From: Lacihabitans sp. CCS-44
GTDB taxonomy: Bacteria > Bacteroidota > Bacteroidia > Cytophagales > Spirosomataceae
Reading direction: 5' to 3'
NCBI RefSeq assembly: GCF_024343735.1
Contig: NZ_RJUE01000060.1
Span: forward strand, 248,001-312,000
Length of the DNA stretch: 64,000 nucleotides
The translations under genes and the position numbers were made by a program. Of the stretch, positions 37,770-45,867 are shown piece after piece. Position 1 is the first letter of the stretch, and each line of letters begins with the position of its first letter. The notes beneath the pieces were generated by a model. That model did no database searches, was not told the origin of the DNA, and saw only the letters and a list, made by a program, of their open reading frames with translations.

Positions 37770-38075
37770 ATGAAAAACCATGTAATACCGATTGGCAGTC
37801 GTAAAAAAGTGCCCTCAGGAGATATACTGTATCTACAGTCAGACCTCAACTACACCAAAGTGTTTTTGGTTAATGGCCAAATGATTTTTTCGTCAACAAC
37901 CCTAAAAACCATAGAAAGTCGCCTTGCCGAAAACCCTGAGTTTTTAAGAATAAACCGCGGCCTTGTCATCAATCGGCAACACGTAAAAACCTATCAAGAA
38001 GCCAGCGTTGAGCTTTCCAACAATCTCAGCTTCGTGGTTTCAAGAAGGCGTAAGGCCTTTCTTAATGTTATTTAA
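37770..38075 (+). CDS. stand-alone LytTR DNA-binding protein
   Basis: A 101-residue LytTR domain without a receiver: SGDILYLQSDLNYTKVFLV, EFLRINRGLVINRQHV and the terminal LSFVVSRRRKAFLNV. It is a relative of the solo LytTR protein at 23076 and of the C-terminal half of the divergent response regulator at 36818. It is the first gene of a plus-strand unit. The exported fibre-like protein starts 26 bases later and an exported C1q-like protein follows. A role in regulating this unit is inferred from position. Confidence 0.88.
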   Translation: MKNHVIPIGSRKKVPSGDILYLQSDLNYTKVFLVNGQMIFSSTTLKTIESRLAENPEFLRINRGLVINRQHVKTYQEASVELSNNLSFVVSRRRKAFLNVI

Positions 38076-38101
38076 AATTCTAATTATTAATGGTTTGTGA
38101 T

Positions 38102-39490
38102 ATGAAAAAAGTATTGATTTTATTGATGTTTGTAAGTTTAGGATTGGTTGGCCAAACACCTAAAATGGAGATTGTGGTAGGTACTACTGAAAACGTTGAT
38201 GGTATTACTGTTACTTCAAAAAACACTGCTCCGAGTTCCCACAACTATTCAATTTATGGTTTAAACAAATCCACAACTTATAATGGCATAGGCGTATATG
38301 GTGGCCACGAAGGCTCTGGCACTGGAGTGCATGGCTATTCCAAAAGCGGCACTGGCGTATCTGGCTTTTCCCAAATGGGTACCTTTGGATCTGGCGTCTA
38401 TGGATTAGCGTATGGAGCCGGAAAAAGTGGGGTAAAAGGATATTCAGAAAACGGTTACGGAAACGGTATTCTTGGTGAGGCAGAGTCGGGTATTGGTGTA
38501 AAAGGATATGCTCTGAATTTTTTCAGCACAACTGGTATAGGAGGGCATTTTTCAAATGCTTTTTCTACTGGTTATGCATTAGTAACCGGAACAGGCAAGG
38601 TTGGTATCGGAACAGAAACTCCAGTCGCCAAAATGGACATAATGGGGACATCCTATTTAAGCCATTTTTTTTATGGCACACCCGAAGACACTTATATAAG
38701 AGGAGGGAAAGCCGGCTCAAAAGTTTTAATCAACGACATTGCCGGTATGGGAAGTGTAGGCATAGGTTTATCAAATCCAAATGAGTTACTGGATGTAAAC
38801 GGCAGAATGAGAATTCGGCATAATGTAAACACTTCCGGTCTTTGGATGAGTAATTCTACAAATAGTCTAAACGGAGCTGATGGGGCTTTTTATGGCATGA
38901 AAACCGATACAGAAACCGGAATTTACATTGGCAACGCTTGGCGTTTTTGGGTAAATAATAATGGGCAAGTTACTTCTACTTCACTTGCAGGTGCTGGGAA
39001 TAGGCCACTATTGGCAGATGCCAATGGCGTGATTTCTGCCGCATCATCTTCTCAAACGTTGTTGCTTCAACCATCGCACTTTCATGCTCTAAGCTCTTCC
39101 TCCCCAATTATTAGAACAGAAAACAGTATTTCTTTGACAGGGGCAGGCACTATAGTTGCACCAATAAACCTACCTGTAGGGGCAAAAATAAATTCCATAA
39201 TTTTAAGAGTTAAAGACAACACAAGCAGTGGCTTTGCATTATATAGTCTTGAAAAAATGAGTACTGCAACAAATGTCTCACTACAGTTGAGTTCGGATGG
39301 GTCAACCATCGGTTCGTCCAATTCTTCCGCTATAAACTGGCTATGCACAAATTCACTACCCGTAACCATAGCAACAAATAATTATTATTACATCAGTGTC
39401 ACAGGTTATGATTCTATTGGGAATTTAATTTCTTGGGCTTCCGGCTCAACATTTGATTTTCGTTGGATCGAAATCCAATATACTTTCTAA
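38102..39490 (+). CDS. exported tail-fibre-like repeat protein
   Basis: The ATG at 38102 is chosen because it begins the signal peptide (MKKVLILLMFVSLGLVGQT); an in-frame ATG lies 12 bases upstream. In the 462-residue protein, residues 60-140 are GxGVxGYS/GVYG repeats (GVYGGHEGSGTGVHGYSKSG, GVYGLAYGAGKSGVKGYSE). Then come fibre-type motifs VGIGTETPVAKMDI and LAGAGNRPLLADANG. The last 140 residues are a beta-rich domain (VAPINLPVGAKINSIIL) homologous to the end of the protein at 21903. Probably a surface or secreted fibre component; no enzymatic motif was found. It is followed at 11 bases by the C1q-like gene. Confidence 0.82.
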   Translation: MKKVLILLMFVSLGLVGQTPKMEIVVGTTENVDGITVTSKNTAPSSHNYSIYGLNKSTTYNGIGVYGGHEGSGTGVHGYSKSGTGVSGFSQMGTFGSGVYGLAYGAGKSGVKGYSENGYGNGILGEAESGIGVKGYALNFFSTTGIGGHFSNAFSTGYALVTGTGKVGIGTETPVAKMDIMGTSYLSHFFYGTPEDTYIRGGKAGSKVLINDIAGMGSVGIGLSNPNELLDVNGRMRIRHNVNTSGLWMSNSTNSLNGADGAFYGMKTDTETGIYIGNAWRFWVNNNGQVTSTSLAGAGNRPLLADANGVISAASSSQTLLLQPSHFHALSSSSPIIRTENSISLTGAGTIVAPINLPVGAKINSIILRVKDNTSSGFALYSLEKMSTATNVSLQLSSDGSTIGSSNSSAINWLCTNSLPVTIATNNYYYISVTGYDSIGNLISWASGSTFDFRWIEIQYTF

Positions 39491-39501
39491 AAACAATTGC
39501 T

Positions 39502-40347
39502 ATGAAAAAAATCTTACTCTTCTCATTATTTATTAGCATCAGGCTGTTTGGGCAGTCGGTAACGATTGTACCATCAAACGGCCAGTTTACCGAATTTCTA
39601 AAAATCAAAAAAAATGGTTTTGGCTTAGACCATCGAACAGTTGATAACTTGGTGGGAGTTGGCACTTTTGCTGCTAACAATTCGGCATATGTTCAAACAC
39701 ATACTCCTCATAGTCTTTTCTTTTCGACAAATAATGGAGACCCTTTCATGACTATTGCTTATTCTGCTACGGCTGGCCTTAATGGTAATATAGGCATTAA
39801 TAATATTTCACCCCAAGAAAAGCTCCACGTAGTTGGCAATATCCGAACATCGTCATTGGCTGGTACTGGTTTAAGACCAGTAATAGCAGATGCCAACGGA
39901 ATACTCAAACCAACTACTATTGTTGCTTTTGCTGTTCACAATTTGATAGGAACAGGAGATATTAGTGTAGCTCACCAGACTTATTTAACTCTTCCTTTTA
40001 CGACAAAAGACTATGATTTGGGAGGGAATTTTAGTACCTCAACGTATCAATTTACAGCTCCTGTCAGAGGAATTTATCATTTCGATGTCCAAGTTTCATG
40101 GGTTACCTCAACCAATTCGGTAGGGAACTATGATCTTCAACTTGAAAAAAATGGCACCTACATTACTGTTCAAGGTACTCCTTTAATTAGTGGGCAGTTT
40201 TCTTCTAACACAGTTTCAACAGATATTGATTTAGAAGTGGGCGATGCCGTAAAAGCAGTTGTTTATCAAGACTCCGGAGCAACTCAGAAACTCCAAGGTT
40301 TTAATAGACTTTCGAGGTTTTCGGGTAGATTGGTTATGCCCTTGTAA
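39502..40347 (+). CDS. exported protein with C-terminal C1q-like domain
   Basis: The start at 39502 gives 281 residues with a signal peptide (MKKILLFSLFISIRLFGQS); an earlier in-frame ATG overlaps the preceding gene. The N-terminal half carries fibre motifs (GNIGINNISPQEKLHVVG, LAGTGLRPVIADANG). The last 130 residues look like a C1q/TNF-type beta-sandwich: GTGDISVAHQTYLTLPF, YQFTAPVRGIYHFDVQVSW, VSTDIDLEVGDAVKAVVY and the closing SRFSGRLVMPL. C1q domains trimerise and bind ligands at their tips. It is third in the LytTR/fibre/C1q unit and directly precedes a decayed paralogue. Confidence 0.82.
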   Translation: MKKILLFSLFISIRLFGQSVTIVPSNGQFTEFLKIKKNGFGLDHRTVDNLVGVGTFAANNSAYVQTHTPHSLFFSTNNGDPFMTIAYSATAGLNGNIGINNISPQEKLHVVGNIRTSSLAGTGLRPVIADANGILKPTTIVAFAVHNLIGTGDISVAHQTYLTLPFTTKDYDLGGNFSTSTYQFTAPVRGIYHFDVQVSWVTSTNSVGNYDLQLEKNGTYITVQGTPLISGQFSSNTVSTDIDLEVGDAVKAVVYQDSGATQKLQGFNRLSRFSGRLVMPL

Positions 40348-40379
40348 TCAACTAATACGCATTTCTCTGTTTTATCACC

Positions 40380-40842
40380 ATAAAAATAATATCATCAGTT
40401 TCTCTATTTATTAGTATCCGAATATTTGGGCAAACACCCAAAATGCAAGCCGTTGTCTCGGCATCAGAAATTCCATTGGAATTGATGTAGTACTAAAAAA
40501 TACAAACCCAAGTTCATCAACTCCCGCTGTTGTTGGTATAAACCTATCAACCAATTCAAATGGATATGGGATTTATGGAGAACATTCTGGTTCAGGGATT
40601 GGAGTTTATGGTTATTCTTCTTCAGGACGAGGTGGGCAATTTAATTCTTCAACTGATTTTGCAATAGAGACATCAGGAAAACTAAAGTTTGCAGCATCTG
40701 GCGTAGGAACATTATGTGCGAGTTCAAGCGATTCTTGTATTTCCTAAAACTTCAAAGCGGCAAAATCATCAAAAAAAACAGCGTGACTATTCAAAGTACT
40801 GGAACGTCTTGGGCTATTATTGATAACGATTTCCAGTTCTAA
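40380..40842 (+). pseudogene. decayed fibre-like surface-protein gene
   Basis: In frame with the expected start at 40380, which reads ATA where the paralogue has ATG, the residues give a signal peptide (KIISSVSLFISIRIFGQTPKM) nearly identical to those of the two genes upstream. The frame stops at 40488-40490. Another frame then carries the typical repeats (GYGIYGEHSGSGIGVYGYSS) to a stop near 40746. A third frame continues to 40842. A lost start codon plus at least two frameshifts mark it as a pseudogene of the 21903/38102 family. It is much shorter than its relatives, so an internal deletion is also likely. The convergent RluA-type gene begins 15 bases later. Confidence 0.82.
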
Positions 40843-40856
40843 ACAATTTCCCTATC

Positions 40857-41777
40857 TCAAAATAACCCCAAAAACACCTGAGGAACTTCCGTCTCAAAAC
40901 GCATGGCTTCTTTGGTGACGGGATGCGTAAATGACAACACCCAAGCATGTAGGCCGAGGCGTTTGATAGGATTGGTGGTGGCTCCGTATTTGTCGTCGCC
41001 TATCACCGGGTGGCCGATGTCTTTCATGTGAACGCGAATCTGGTTTTTACGACCTGTTTCGAGGTTTACTTGCAGCAAACTGTGCTTTTTGGAGCTTTTT
41101 GTTAATTCATAATAGGTTACGGCCTTTTGCCCATGTTCAGGATTTTGCGATGAATACATGATCAATGCCTTGCTTTCTGCCAAATAGGAAATAATCTTGC
41201 CCACAGGCTTCGCCACAATTCCTTCCACAACTGCTAAATAGGTGCGTTCCAGTATATTGTCGTTCCAGTTTTCTTGCAAAGCCTTTTGGATTCTCTGGCT
41301 TTTGGCGTACATCATAATGCCCGATGTGTCTTTATCGAGGCGGTGAACTACAAATATTTTGTTAACAGGGTCTTGCCTTTTTACATATTCGCTCAAAACA
41401 CTATAAGCTGTGTTTTCTTTTTGTTTTTCGGTGGCTATGGACAGAACACCCGCTTCTTTGTCAATCACTATCAAATATTGGTCTTCAAAAATGATTTTTA
41501 AGCCTCTAATTTTAATTTCCTCAGGTTGTTTTTCCCAACGAATTTCTACTTTTTGACCAGAACTTAAAGGCTGATTAAACTGGCTGATGGCTTCTCCTTC
41601 AACAAAAACTTTCTTGTCTCTAAGCAAAACCTTTACATCGTTTCGGCTCTTTTGAGGCATTTTTCCCAACAAAAAAACCAGAAGTTCAGAATCTTGCTCA
41701 ACTTCAAACTTGAGGTCGTTCGGCTTACCTTTTTTCTTTTGCGAAAATGTTCTTCTAGTATCTTTTTGCTGTCTCAT
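40857..41777 (-). CDS. RluA-family 23S rRNA/tRNA pseudouridine synthase
   Basis: 306 residues. An S4-like RNA-binding part lies at about 25-85, and the catalytic domain has HRLDKDTSG at 145-153 with catalytic Asp148, then the late motifs TGRKNQIRVHMKDIGHPVIGD and RLGLHAW. It isomerises uridine to pseudouridine in ribosomal or transfer RNA; the target site cannot be assigned, so RluA, RluC and RluD types all remain possible. The start lies 393 bases from the end of the aminotransferase gene, across a repeat-rich intergenic region. Confidence 0.92.
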   Translation of the reverse strand: MRQQKDTRRTFSQKKKGKPNDLKFEVEQDSELLVFLLGKMPQKSRNDVKVLLRDKKVFVEGEAISQFNQPLSSGQKVEIRWEKQPEEIKIRGLKIIFEDQYLIVIDKEAGVLSIATEKQKENTAYSVLSEYVKRQDPVNKIFVVHRLDKDTSGIMMYAKSQRIQKALQENWNDNILERTYLAVVEGIVAKPVGKIISYLAESKALIMYSSQNPEHGQKAVTYYELTKSSKKHSLLQVNLETGRKNQIRVHMKDIGHPVIGDDKYGATTNPIKRLGLHAWVLSFTHPVTKEAMRFETEVPQVFLGLF

Positions 41778-42170
41778 TTGGGGTGGTTTTACTTTAAAAC
41801 GTTCATTAAACCGAAATACACATTTGACCCCTTTGGGGTCATGAAACTTAATAATTATTTACTCCCCGAATTTCATTCGGGGCTATTGACATTAGACCAC
41901 TTCGTGGTCATATAGGTAAATCCAAAAACTGCTGATTTATAGAATTTCATTCCGGGTTATTTACATATGACCACTTCGTAGTCATATCAACAACGAAACA
42001 TCTACAAACTGCTGAATATAGAATTTCAATTAGAGCTATTCACACTTGACCAATTGTGGTCTTTTTTGGACAAAAATAAACTATAAATTGCTAAATTATA
42101 GTGCTTTATAAAAAATCAAGCCCTATTCAAATCGCTTGAATAGGGCTCAAAACTTATTTGCTAATTCTAC
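41778..42170. repeat. cluster of REP-like palindromes and degenerate 75-80 base repeats
   Basis: This non-coding stretch contains five short palindromes: GACCCCTTTGGGGTC (41826-41840), CCCCGAA-TTTCA-TTCGGGG (41864-41882), GACCACTTCGTGGTC (41895-41909), an imperfect copy of it (41968-41984) and GACCAATTGTGGTC (42048-42061). They lie in a degenerate repeat unit that opens GAATTTCA (41868, 41942 and 42021) and includes AACTGCTGA. I saw no gene. A terminator for the aminotransferase gene lies at the right end. Confidence 0.75.
42119..42147 (-). terminator. rho-independent terminator of the aminotransferase gene
   Basis: A perfect 12-base stem AGCCCTATTCAA/TTGAATAGGGCT with a five-base loop. On the minus strand it is followed by GATTTTTTATA. 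It lies 24 bases after the stop. Confidence 0.8.
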
Positions 42171-43385
42171 TTATTTCAAAGTCTCCACAGCAGATTTTAT
42201 TCTTGCAACGGCTTCTTTCAAGGCTTCGTCTGAAGCCGCAGTGGAAATACGGATACAGTTTGGAGCTCCGAAAGATCCTCCTCCAACGGTAGCAACAAAT
42301 ACTTTTTCTAACAACCACATAGAAAGGTCGTCAGAGTTGTTTATGGTTACTTCTCCGTCTGTTTTTCCGAAATAATAACTTACATCAGGGAAAGCATAAA
42401 ATGCTCCTTCCGGCACATTAACTTTGAACCCTTCTATTTCTTTCAACAAACCAATCACCAAATCTCTTCTCACCAAATACGCTCTCTTCATGGTTTCTGG
42501 GGCAGTCATGTCGTCCCAAGCAACCACTGAGGCTCTTTGTGCAATGCTGTTTGTGCCTGATGTTACCTGACCTTGTAGCTTGTCGATACCGTCCACAATC
42601 CACTTGGCTGCACCAATGAAACCAATTCTCCAGCCAGTCATGGCGAAGCCTTTAGCCATACCATTTACCGTAATTACTTTTTCTTTGATGGCCGGAATAG
42701 ACCCGATACTGAAATGCCCTTCCTCACGGAAGTTGATATATTCGTAAATTTCGTCAGCAAGAACGAATACGTTTTCGTGTTTTTCGATAACCGCCGCTAT
42801 AGCTCTCAACTCAGCTTCGCTATAAACTGATCCCGTTGGATTGTTTGGCGATGCATACATAACCACTTTGGTTTTGTCGGTAATGGCAGCCTCCAATTGC
42901 TCAGGCGTAACTTTGAAGTCGTTGTCAAATGCTCCTTCCAAAATCACAGATGTACCTTCGGCCAATTTCACCATTTCAGAGTAGCTTACCCAATAAGGAG
43001 CAAAAATGATCACCTCGTCGCCTGGATTTACCATCACAGCCAAGGCATTTGCTAACGAATGTTTGGCTCCAGTAGATACGATTACGTTCTCTGGTTTCCA
43101 GTCTATATTGTTGTCCCGCTTAAATTTCTCAGATATTACCTTTCTCAATTCAGGAATTCCGGCCACCGGTGTGTACGCATGAAATCCATTGTCGATGGCC
43201 TGTTTGGCAGCCTCACAGATGTGCTTTGGCGTTTTAAAATCAGGTTCGCCTATTGAAAGATTGATTACTTTGTGGCCTTGTGCAGCCAACTCTCTTGATT
43301 TTTTTGACATTGCAAGCGTTGCAGACTCCTCCAAATTGTTGATTCTGTCAGCGAGCAAATTTGCGGTTTCAACCATTACAGCCAT
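42171..43385 (-). CDS. aspC: class I pyridoxal-phosphate aminotransferase (aspartate aminotransferase type)
   Basis: 404 residues, fold type I. NLSIGEPDFKTP and YTPVAGIPELR are the N-terminal substrate elements, and VIVSTGAKHSL begins the cofactor cup. YASPNNPTG and DEIYEYINF hold the conserved Asn and Asp. The Schiff-base Lys is 245 in NGMAKGFAMTGWRIGF. A late conserved Arg occurs in NCIRISTA. The closest relatives are the AspAT Ib group (aspartate plus 2-oxoglutarate), though prephenate or other amino donors cannot be excluded. It is monocistronic, with its own terminator. Confidence 0.92.
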   Translation of the reverse strand: MAVMVETANLLADRINNLEESATLAMSKKSRELAAQGHKVINLSIGEPDFKTPKHICEAAKQAIDNGFHAYTPVAGIPELRKVISEKFKRDNNIDWKPENVIVSTGAKHSLANALAVMVNPGDEVIIFAPYWVSYSEMVKLAEGTSVILEGAFDNDFKVTPEQLEAAITDKTKVVMYASPNNPTGSVYSEAELRAIAAVIEKHENVFVLADEIYEYINFREEGHFSIGSIPAIKEKVITVNGMAKGFAMTGWRIGFIGAAKWIVDGIDKLQGQVTSGTNSIAQRASVVAWDDMTAPETMKRAYLVRRDLVIGLLKEIEGFKVNVPEGAFYAFPDVSYYFGKTDGEVTINNSDDLSMWLLEKVFVATVGGGSFGAPNCIRISTAASDEALKEAVARIKSAVETLK

Positions 43386-43770
43386 TTTTTAGATATTTTT
43401 GTTTCCCAAAACTTATTGATTTTCAAAAAACTAAGTGTTTTTTCAAATCGGCTGCAAAATTACGCAATACCTTTTTAAATGCCTTAGGAAATATCGTTTT
43501 TTCGAGGAAAAGAGATTGTTTCGCAAAAACTTAATTGAAAGATTTTCTCCCCAAATGTGTATTTAAATAAAATTGAACCAAAAAAATGTATTTACCCCCA
43601 TAGCGTCTTCGTTCATTCGATTTCTTCTCCAATTTTAAGTATCGTGGAAATCTTTTTTTAATTTTGGTTTTGAAATATAACGTATAAACAAAACAACCGC
43701 AATTGAGAGCCAAAGTCGTGAAAAGTAAAATTTCTTTGCGTCTTAGTGTCCTTGTTGTTAAATTTAAAAT
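43386..43770. other. divergent intergenic region between aspC and the monooxygenase gene
   Basis: On the minus strand TAATTTTG (43455-43462) is a candidate -7 element for the aminotransferase gene. The right end contains a rate-independent repeat-like string (about 43728-43758, core CTTAGTGTCC beside GCGTCTTAG). Its reverse complement CTAAGACGC also occurs near 30261. Otherwise I see no gene. Confidence 0.5.
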
Positions 43771-45006
43771 ATGAAAATCGATATAATCGGTGGTGGAATT
43801 GGCGGACTTACCGCAGCTTTGTGTCTTCACGAAGCAGGCTTTGAGATAAATGTATTTGAATCTGTCAAAGAAATAAGACCGCTTGGCGTAGGAATAAATA
43901 TTCTGCCGCATTGTGTTAGAGTTTTGACAAATCTCGGTTTGCAAGAAAAAATTGCTCAAAGTGCTATAGAAACCTCTGATTTGGTATATTTTAACAAATT
44001 CGGGCAACAGTTTTGGACCGAGCCTCGAGGCAGATTTGCAGGTTACAAGTGGCCGCAGTTTTCGGTTCACCGAGGTGTATTGCAAATGATTTTGTTAGAT
44101 GCTGTAAAAGAACGAATTGGCGAAAGCTGTTTACACCTCAATCACCACCTTTCGCACTTTGATCAATCTGAAGGGCAAGTGACGGCTCATTTTATAGACA
44201 AAGAAACTGGCGAAAAATTATTAGAATCTACCGCAAACATACTTATAGGAGCTGATGGAATAAACTCCGAAGTCAGAAAACAGCTCAATCCAGACGAAGG
44301 CTCACCTGTGTACTCCGAAAACGTTTTGTACAGAGGAGCATCCAAAATGAAGGGATTTCTAAACAGCACATCCATGGTCATGATTGGGCATTTGGGCCAA
44401 AAAATGGTAGCCTATCCCATCGCTAACCAACCTGATGAAGACGGAAATTATCTCATCAACTGGGTGGCCAACCTCAGAGAGGGAAAGTCTAAACTAACCG
44501 CACGAGATTGGAATAGAGAGGCCGACAAACAGCGATTGGTGGATATTTACAAAAACTGGAACTTTGATTGGCTAAATGTACCTGAGATGATCAATCTTGC
44601 CGAAAAAGTATATGAATTTCCGATGTCGGACCGCAATCCGCTCGACAAATGGACAGAAGGTAGAGTAACCTTGTTAGGCGATGCCGCACACCCGATGTAT
44701 CCGATTGGGTCAAATGGTGCTTCACAGGCGATATTGGACGCTAACGCACTTTGCGAAGCACTTAAAAGTGAAAACACTGCCGAACTGGCATTATCTGTTT
44801 ACGAAGCCGAAAGGTTACCGGCAACCTCAAGTGTGGTTCTCCAAAACAGAGCCAAAGGCCCTGACCAAATCATGGACATGATGGAGGAGTGGTTTCCAGA
44901 GGGTTTTTCGGAGGAACAAATTCCACACGAAGCACTGAAAGAAGTAATGGACAATTACAAAAAAGTGGCGGGATTTGACATAAATACTTTAAATCTGAAA
45001 AAATGA
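43771..45006 (+). CDS. FAD-dependent monooxygenase, PhzS/salicylate-hydroxylase type
   Basis: 411 residues. The N-terminal FAD site is IIGGGIGGLTAALCLHEAG with the distal acidic residue in VFES. The middle carries LIGADGINSEVRKQL (DG motif), and the second FAD motif is VTLLGDAAHPMYPIGSNGASQ, near-identical to the PhzS-type signature (GDAAHxMYPxGxNGASQ). These class A flavoenzymes hydroxylate aromatic or heteroaromatic rings using NAD(P)H and O2; the substrate is unknown. No signal peptide, so cytoplasmic. It overlaps the DUF1349 gene by four bases (ATGA), which points to an operon. Confidence 0.9.
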   Translation: MKIDIIGGGIGGLTAALCLHEAGFEINVFESVKEIRPLGVGINILPHCVRVLTNLGLQEKIAQSAIETSDLVYFNKFGQQFWTEPRGRFAGYKWPQFSVHRGVLQMILLDAVKERIGESCLHLNHHLSHFDQSEGQVTAHFIDKETGEKLLESTANILIGADGINSEVRKQLNPDEGSPVYSENVLYRGASKMKGFLNSTSMVMIGHLGQKMVAYPIANQPDEDGNYLINWVANLREGKSKLTARDWNREADKQRLVDIYKNWNFDWLNVPEMINLAEKVYEFPMSDRNPLDKWTEGRVTLLGDAAHPMYPIGSNGASQAILDANALCEALKSENTAELALSVYEAERLPATSSVVLQNRAKGPDQIMDMMEEWFPEGFSEEQIPHEALKEVMDNYKKVAGFDINTLNLKK

Positions 45007-45665
45007 AAAGACAATTACTGTTTCTCTTTGTTTTTCTAAACACGTTTACGGCGGCAAATGCACAACAACAGCCTGTTAAAATAAATGGTATTCCGCAGCT
45101 TTTGTACTGGGAAAACTCCCCAAATAGTGTTTCGCTCAAAGCTGGTGTTTTAGAAATAGAAGCCGGTGCAAAAACCGATCTGTTTCGTGACCCCAACGTG
45201 ACCTACAATACCGATAACGCTCCCAAGTTGATGTTTGTGCCTGACAAAGACTTCGTGCTTTCGGCCACTATTGAGCACAATTTTGTGAACAAATGGGATG
45301 CCGGCGGATTGGTGTTAAAAGCCGACAGTCTTAACTGGATAAAATTGTGTTTTGAAAGAGATTATCTTGGCTACAGAAGGGTAGTTTCAGTTGTAACCAA
45401 AGACGTTTCTGATGATGCTAATTCACAAACCATCTACGAAAACTTTGCTCATTTCAAAATAGCCAAAGCAGACAACGTGGTTACACTTTATGTGTCTACA
45501 GATGGCAAAAAATGGCTGTTGATAAGACACTTACAGTTCAACACCAACAAAGAAATTAAAGTGGGTTTTTTGGCTCAGTCGCCTGTGGGATTACGATGTA
45601 AAGTAAAGTTTTCGAACATAAAATACGAGGCTCGGAAAATAAAAGATCCGTATTTGGGAAATTGA
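45003..45665 (+). CDS. exported DUF1349 (concanavalin-A-like) protein
   Basis: 220 residues with a signal peptide ending AANAQ. The rest is a DUF1349 beta-jellyroll: VLSATIEHNFVNKWDAGGLVL, NWIKLCFERD, VTLYVSTDGKKWLLIRHL and the closing VGFLAQSPVG. The family is related to yeast Ree1 (regulation of enolase) and to concanavalin-like lectins, and its members often accompany carbohydrate genes. No catalytic residues are obvious. It is translationally coupled to the preceding monooxygenase gene, although one product is exported and the other cytoplasmic. Confidence 0.88.
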   Translation: MKRQLLFLFVFLNTFTAANAQQQPVKINGIPQLLYWENSPNSVSLKAGVLEIEAGAKTDLFRDPNVTYNTDNAPKLMFVPDKDFVLSATIEHNFVNKWDAGGLVLKADSLNWIKLCFERDYLGYRRVVSVVTKDVSDDANSQTIYENFAHFKIAKADNVVTLYVSTDGKKWLLIRHLQFNTNKEIKVGFLAQSPVGLRCKVKFSNIKYEARKIKDPYLGN

Positions 45666-45721
45666 GCGGGTGAATAAGAAAAGAATAGAAAACTTAGGCT
45701 ATTATTTGTGTTTAAACCCAA

Positions 45722-45830
45722 ATCCCGCGGCAGGGATGGAGCCTTTGTTTGAGCTCCTTTGGTGAGCTGGCCTTGGCCGCACACCAAAGAGCGAGTGGCA
45801 ACAGCCCGACCTTTGGGGCCGCCCAAAATA
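45722..45830 (+). ncRNA. candidate structured RNA element (Flavo-1-like)
   Basis: This GC-richer block stands out from AT-rich surroundings. It opens CCCGCGGCAGGG and ends AGCCCGACC, the conserved ends I associate with the Flavo-1 type motif common between Bacteroidota genes. Internal pairings include GGAGC/GCTCC, CTTTGGTG/CACCAAAG (45757-45764 with 45782-45789) and a terminal hairpin TTTGGG/CCCAAA (45812-45827). The family name is from memory and not verified. Orientation is assumed from those ends. Confidence 0.45.
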
Positions 45831-45867
45831 AAATGATAACGAAACAACCTTAAAATATACCTTTAGA

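Noticed and set aside
41826-42061. Possible CRISPR array
   Set aside because: Units are degenerate, palindromes vary, spacing differs and no cas genes are present.
43531-44085. Minus-strand frame of 184 codons
   Set aside because: It runs antisense through the start of the monooxygenase gene; composition is unlike a protein.
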